DNA of 13,876 nucleotides from Desulfobacteraceae bacterium (lineage in GTDB: Bacteria > Desulfobacterota > Desulfobacteria > Desulfobacterales > SURF-15), in NCBI GenBank assembly GCA_003599475.1, contig QZKK01000159.1, forward strand, positions 1 to 13,876, in the 5' to 3' direction. This document shows, piece after piece, positions 13,120 through 13,876 of the stretch. Position 1 is the stretch's first letter, and each line of letters opens with the position of its first letter. A program made the translations under genes and the position numbers. Under the pieces are notes generated by a model that saw nothing but the letters and a program-made list of their open reading frames with translations, searched no databases and was not told where the DNA came from.

Positions 13120-13743
13120 TTAACGGATAAACTCGATAACGTCATCGAGGGGTTTTCGTTTGCTGCCTTCAGGAGCCTGGGATGCGCGCCCCATAGCGAC
13201 AAAAGCCGCTATGGACCAGGGAGGTCGAATCCCCAGACAATTCTCGATTTCGTGGCGTGCGATATTGGGGGCCACCATCCAACAGGTTCCGTAACCCATC
13301 ATGTAAGACGATAGAAGAATATTTTGAACCATGGCGGAAATCGTTTGGATGTCCGGGCGCATGCGCAAGCAGTCGATTTCCGCTTCCGAATAGCCGTTTT
13401 CCTTGAGAAGCTCGTCGATAGGGCTTCGATACGGTGTGGTCAAAAACACCAAAACCACCGGAGCCCTCGCGAAAAGAATCGAACTATGCCGATTCCGATA
13501 CCGTTCAGGATTTTCCTTCCCCGCCCGCTTCGCCAAAGACTCCAGTTTTTCCTGAACCAGTTCTTTTATCTTGTTTTTCGTTGAATTCTCTTTGATCACC
13601 AGGCAGCGCCAGTCCTGCCGGTTTCCGGCATTGGGGGCAAGTGTCCCGATAGCGACAATCCTCCGGATATCTTCTTCGGGAATTTCTTCATCCGTAAAAT
13701 ACCGGATACTCCGCCGACCTTCTACAACTTCGAGAAACTCCAT
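13120..13743 (-). CDS. Nitroreductase family FMN oxidoreductase
   Basis: A 207-residue flavoprotein of the nitroreductase superfamily, normally a homodimer binding FMN at the interface and using NAD(P)H to reduce nitro, quinone or related substrates. The phosphate-binding motif R10-R-S-I-R14 follows the typical MEFLEVVEGRRS start. The second FMN segment is APNAGNRQDW (36-45), and the C-terminal flavin-contacting GYGTCW is at 150-155. ATG at 13743 is preceded on the minus strand by GGAGGTGG. The gene stands alone, with a 365-base gap to the next gene on the same strand, so it is probably its own transcription unit. The family has many substrates and nothing here narrows the choice. Confidence 0.9.
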   Translation of the reverse strand: MEFLEVVEGRRSIRYFTDEEIPEEDIRRIVAIGTLAPNAGNRQDWRCLVIKENSTKNKIKELVQEKLESLAKRAGKENPERYRNRHSSILFARAPVVLVFLTTPYRSPIDELLKENGYSEAEIDCLRMRPDIQTISAMVQNILLSSYMMGYGTCWMVAPNIARHEIENCLGIRPPWSIAAFVAMGRASQAPEGSKRKPLDDVIEFIR

Positions 13744-13803
13744 TTAACCACCTCCGAAATGGGAAATTCTGTTGTATTTAGTTTGACTTGGTAAAGATTA
13801 TTC

Positions 13804-13832
13804 TTGCAATTACTCCGGGGATTTACTATAGG
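13804..13832 (+). promoter_or_regulatory. Possible divergent promoter at the window edge
   Basis: TTGCAA at 13804-13809 and TATAGG at 13827-13832 are separated by exactly 17 bases on the + strand, pointing out of the window and away from the nitroreductase. If real it would drive a gene starting beyond 13876. Both hexamers are only partial matches, so this is tentative. The remaining bases from 13744 to 13876 show no other feature. Confidence 0.25.
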
Positions 13833-13876
13833 GGCATTCATGCAACGACCCCCGAAGAAAGAACCGTAAACCCAGG

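Noticed and set aside
12876..13202. Small minus-strand frame in the gap after the nitroreductase
   Set aside because: It starts inside the nitroreductase gene in another frame, has no ribosome-binding site I can see and no family resemblance.

Overview
The window is bacterial, moderately GC-rich in its genes and AT-richer between them. Gene content fits a Gram-negative anaerobe or facultative anaerobe of the deltaproteobacterial / Desulfobacterota type: a menaquinone-type prenyltransferase, a radical SAM enzyme, a sigma-54 style promoter and a large methyl-accepting chemotaxis protein. This placement is an inference from gene content and intergenic style; there is no rRNA or marker gene to prove it. 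I see 13 protein genes (ten on +, then three on -). I found no tRNA, rRNA, CRISPR array, transposase or phage gene.

Layout. (1) 242-3101: three genes coupled by ATGA overlaps encode a D-2-hydroxyacid dehydrogenase, a YihX-like HAD phosphatase and a radical SAM protein with an unrecognised N-terminal region. (2) 3325-4367: a RidA-family protein and an MntP-type manganese exporter. (3) 4618-6128: a MenA-like UbiA prenyltransferase overlapping a CPBP intramembrane protease, behind a strong sigma-70 promoter. (4) 6354-10138: a diaminopimelate decarboxylase-family enzyme, an exported LysM-TPR protein and a thiamine-diphosphate enzyme. The decarboxylase has a promoter region carrying two adjacent palindromes. 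(5) Minus strand, 12754 down to 10166: a secreted stand-alone Cache-like protein followed by a chemoreceptor, with a near-consensus sigma-54 promoter upstream. (6) Minus strand, 13743-13120: a nitroreductase.

The most unusual feature is outside the genes. Five intergenic stretches (around 62-96, 169-227, 3103-3299, 4392-4519 and 6213-6268) carry degenerate tandem words with a seven-base period. Each locus has its own heptamer, and three of them are arranged as inverted arms or hairpins. Some other short words (for example TCGTAAAAAGC and AAAACGGATGAA) recur between these regions. I cannot name a described element with these properties. The second most interesting item is the sigma-54 controlled Cache protein / chemoreceptor pair, which could be a two-part receptor. 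The third is the translationally coupled dehydrogenase-phosphatase-radical SAM operon of unknown pathway.
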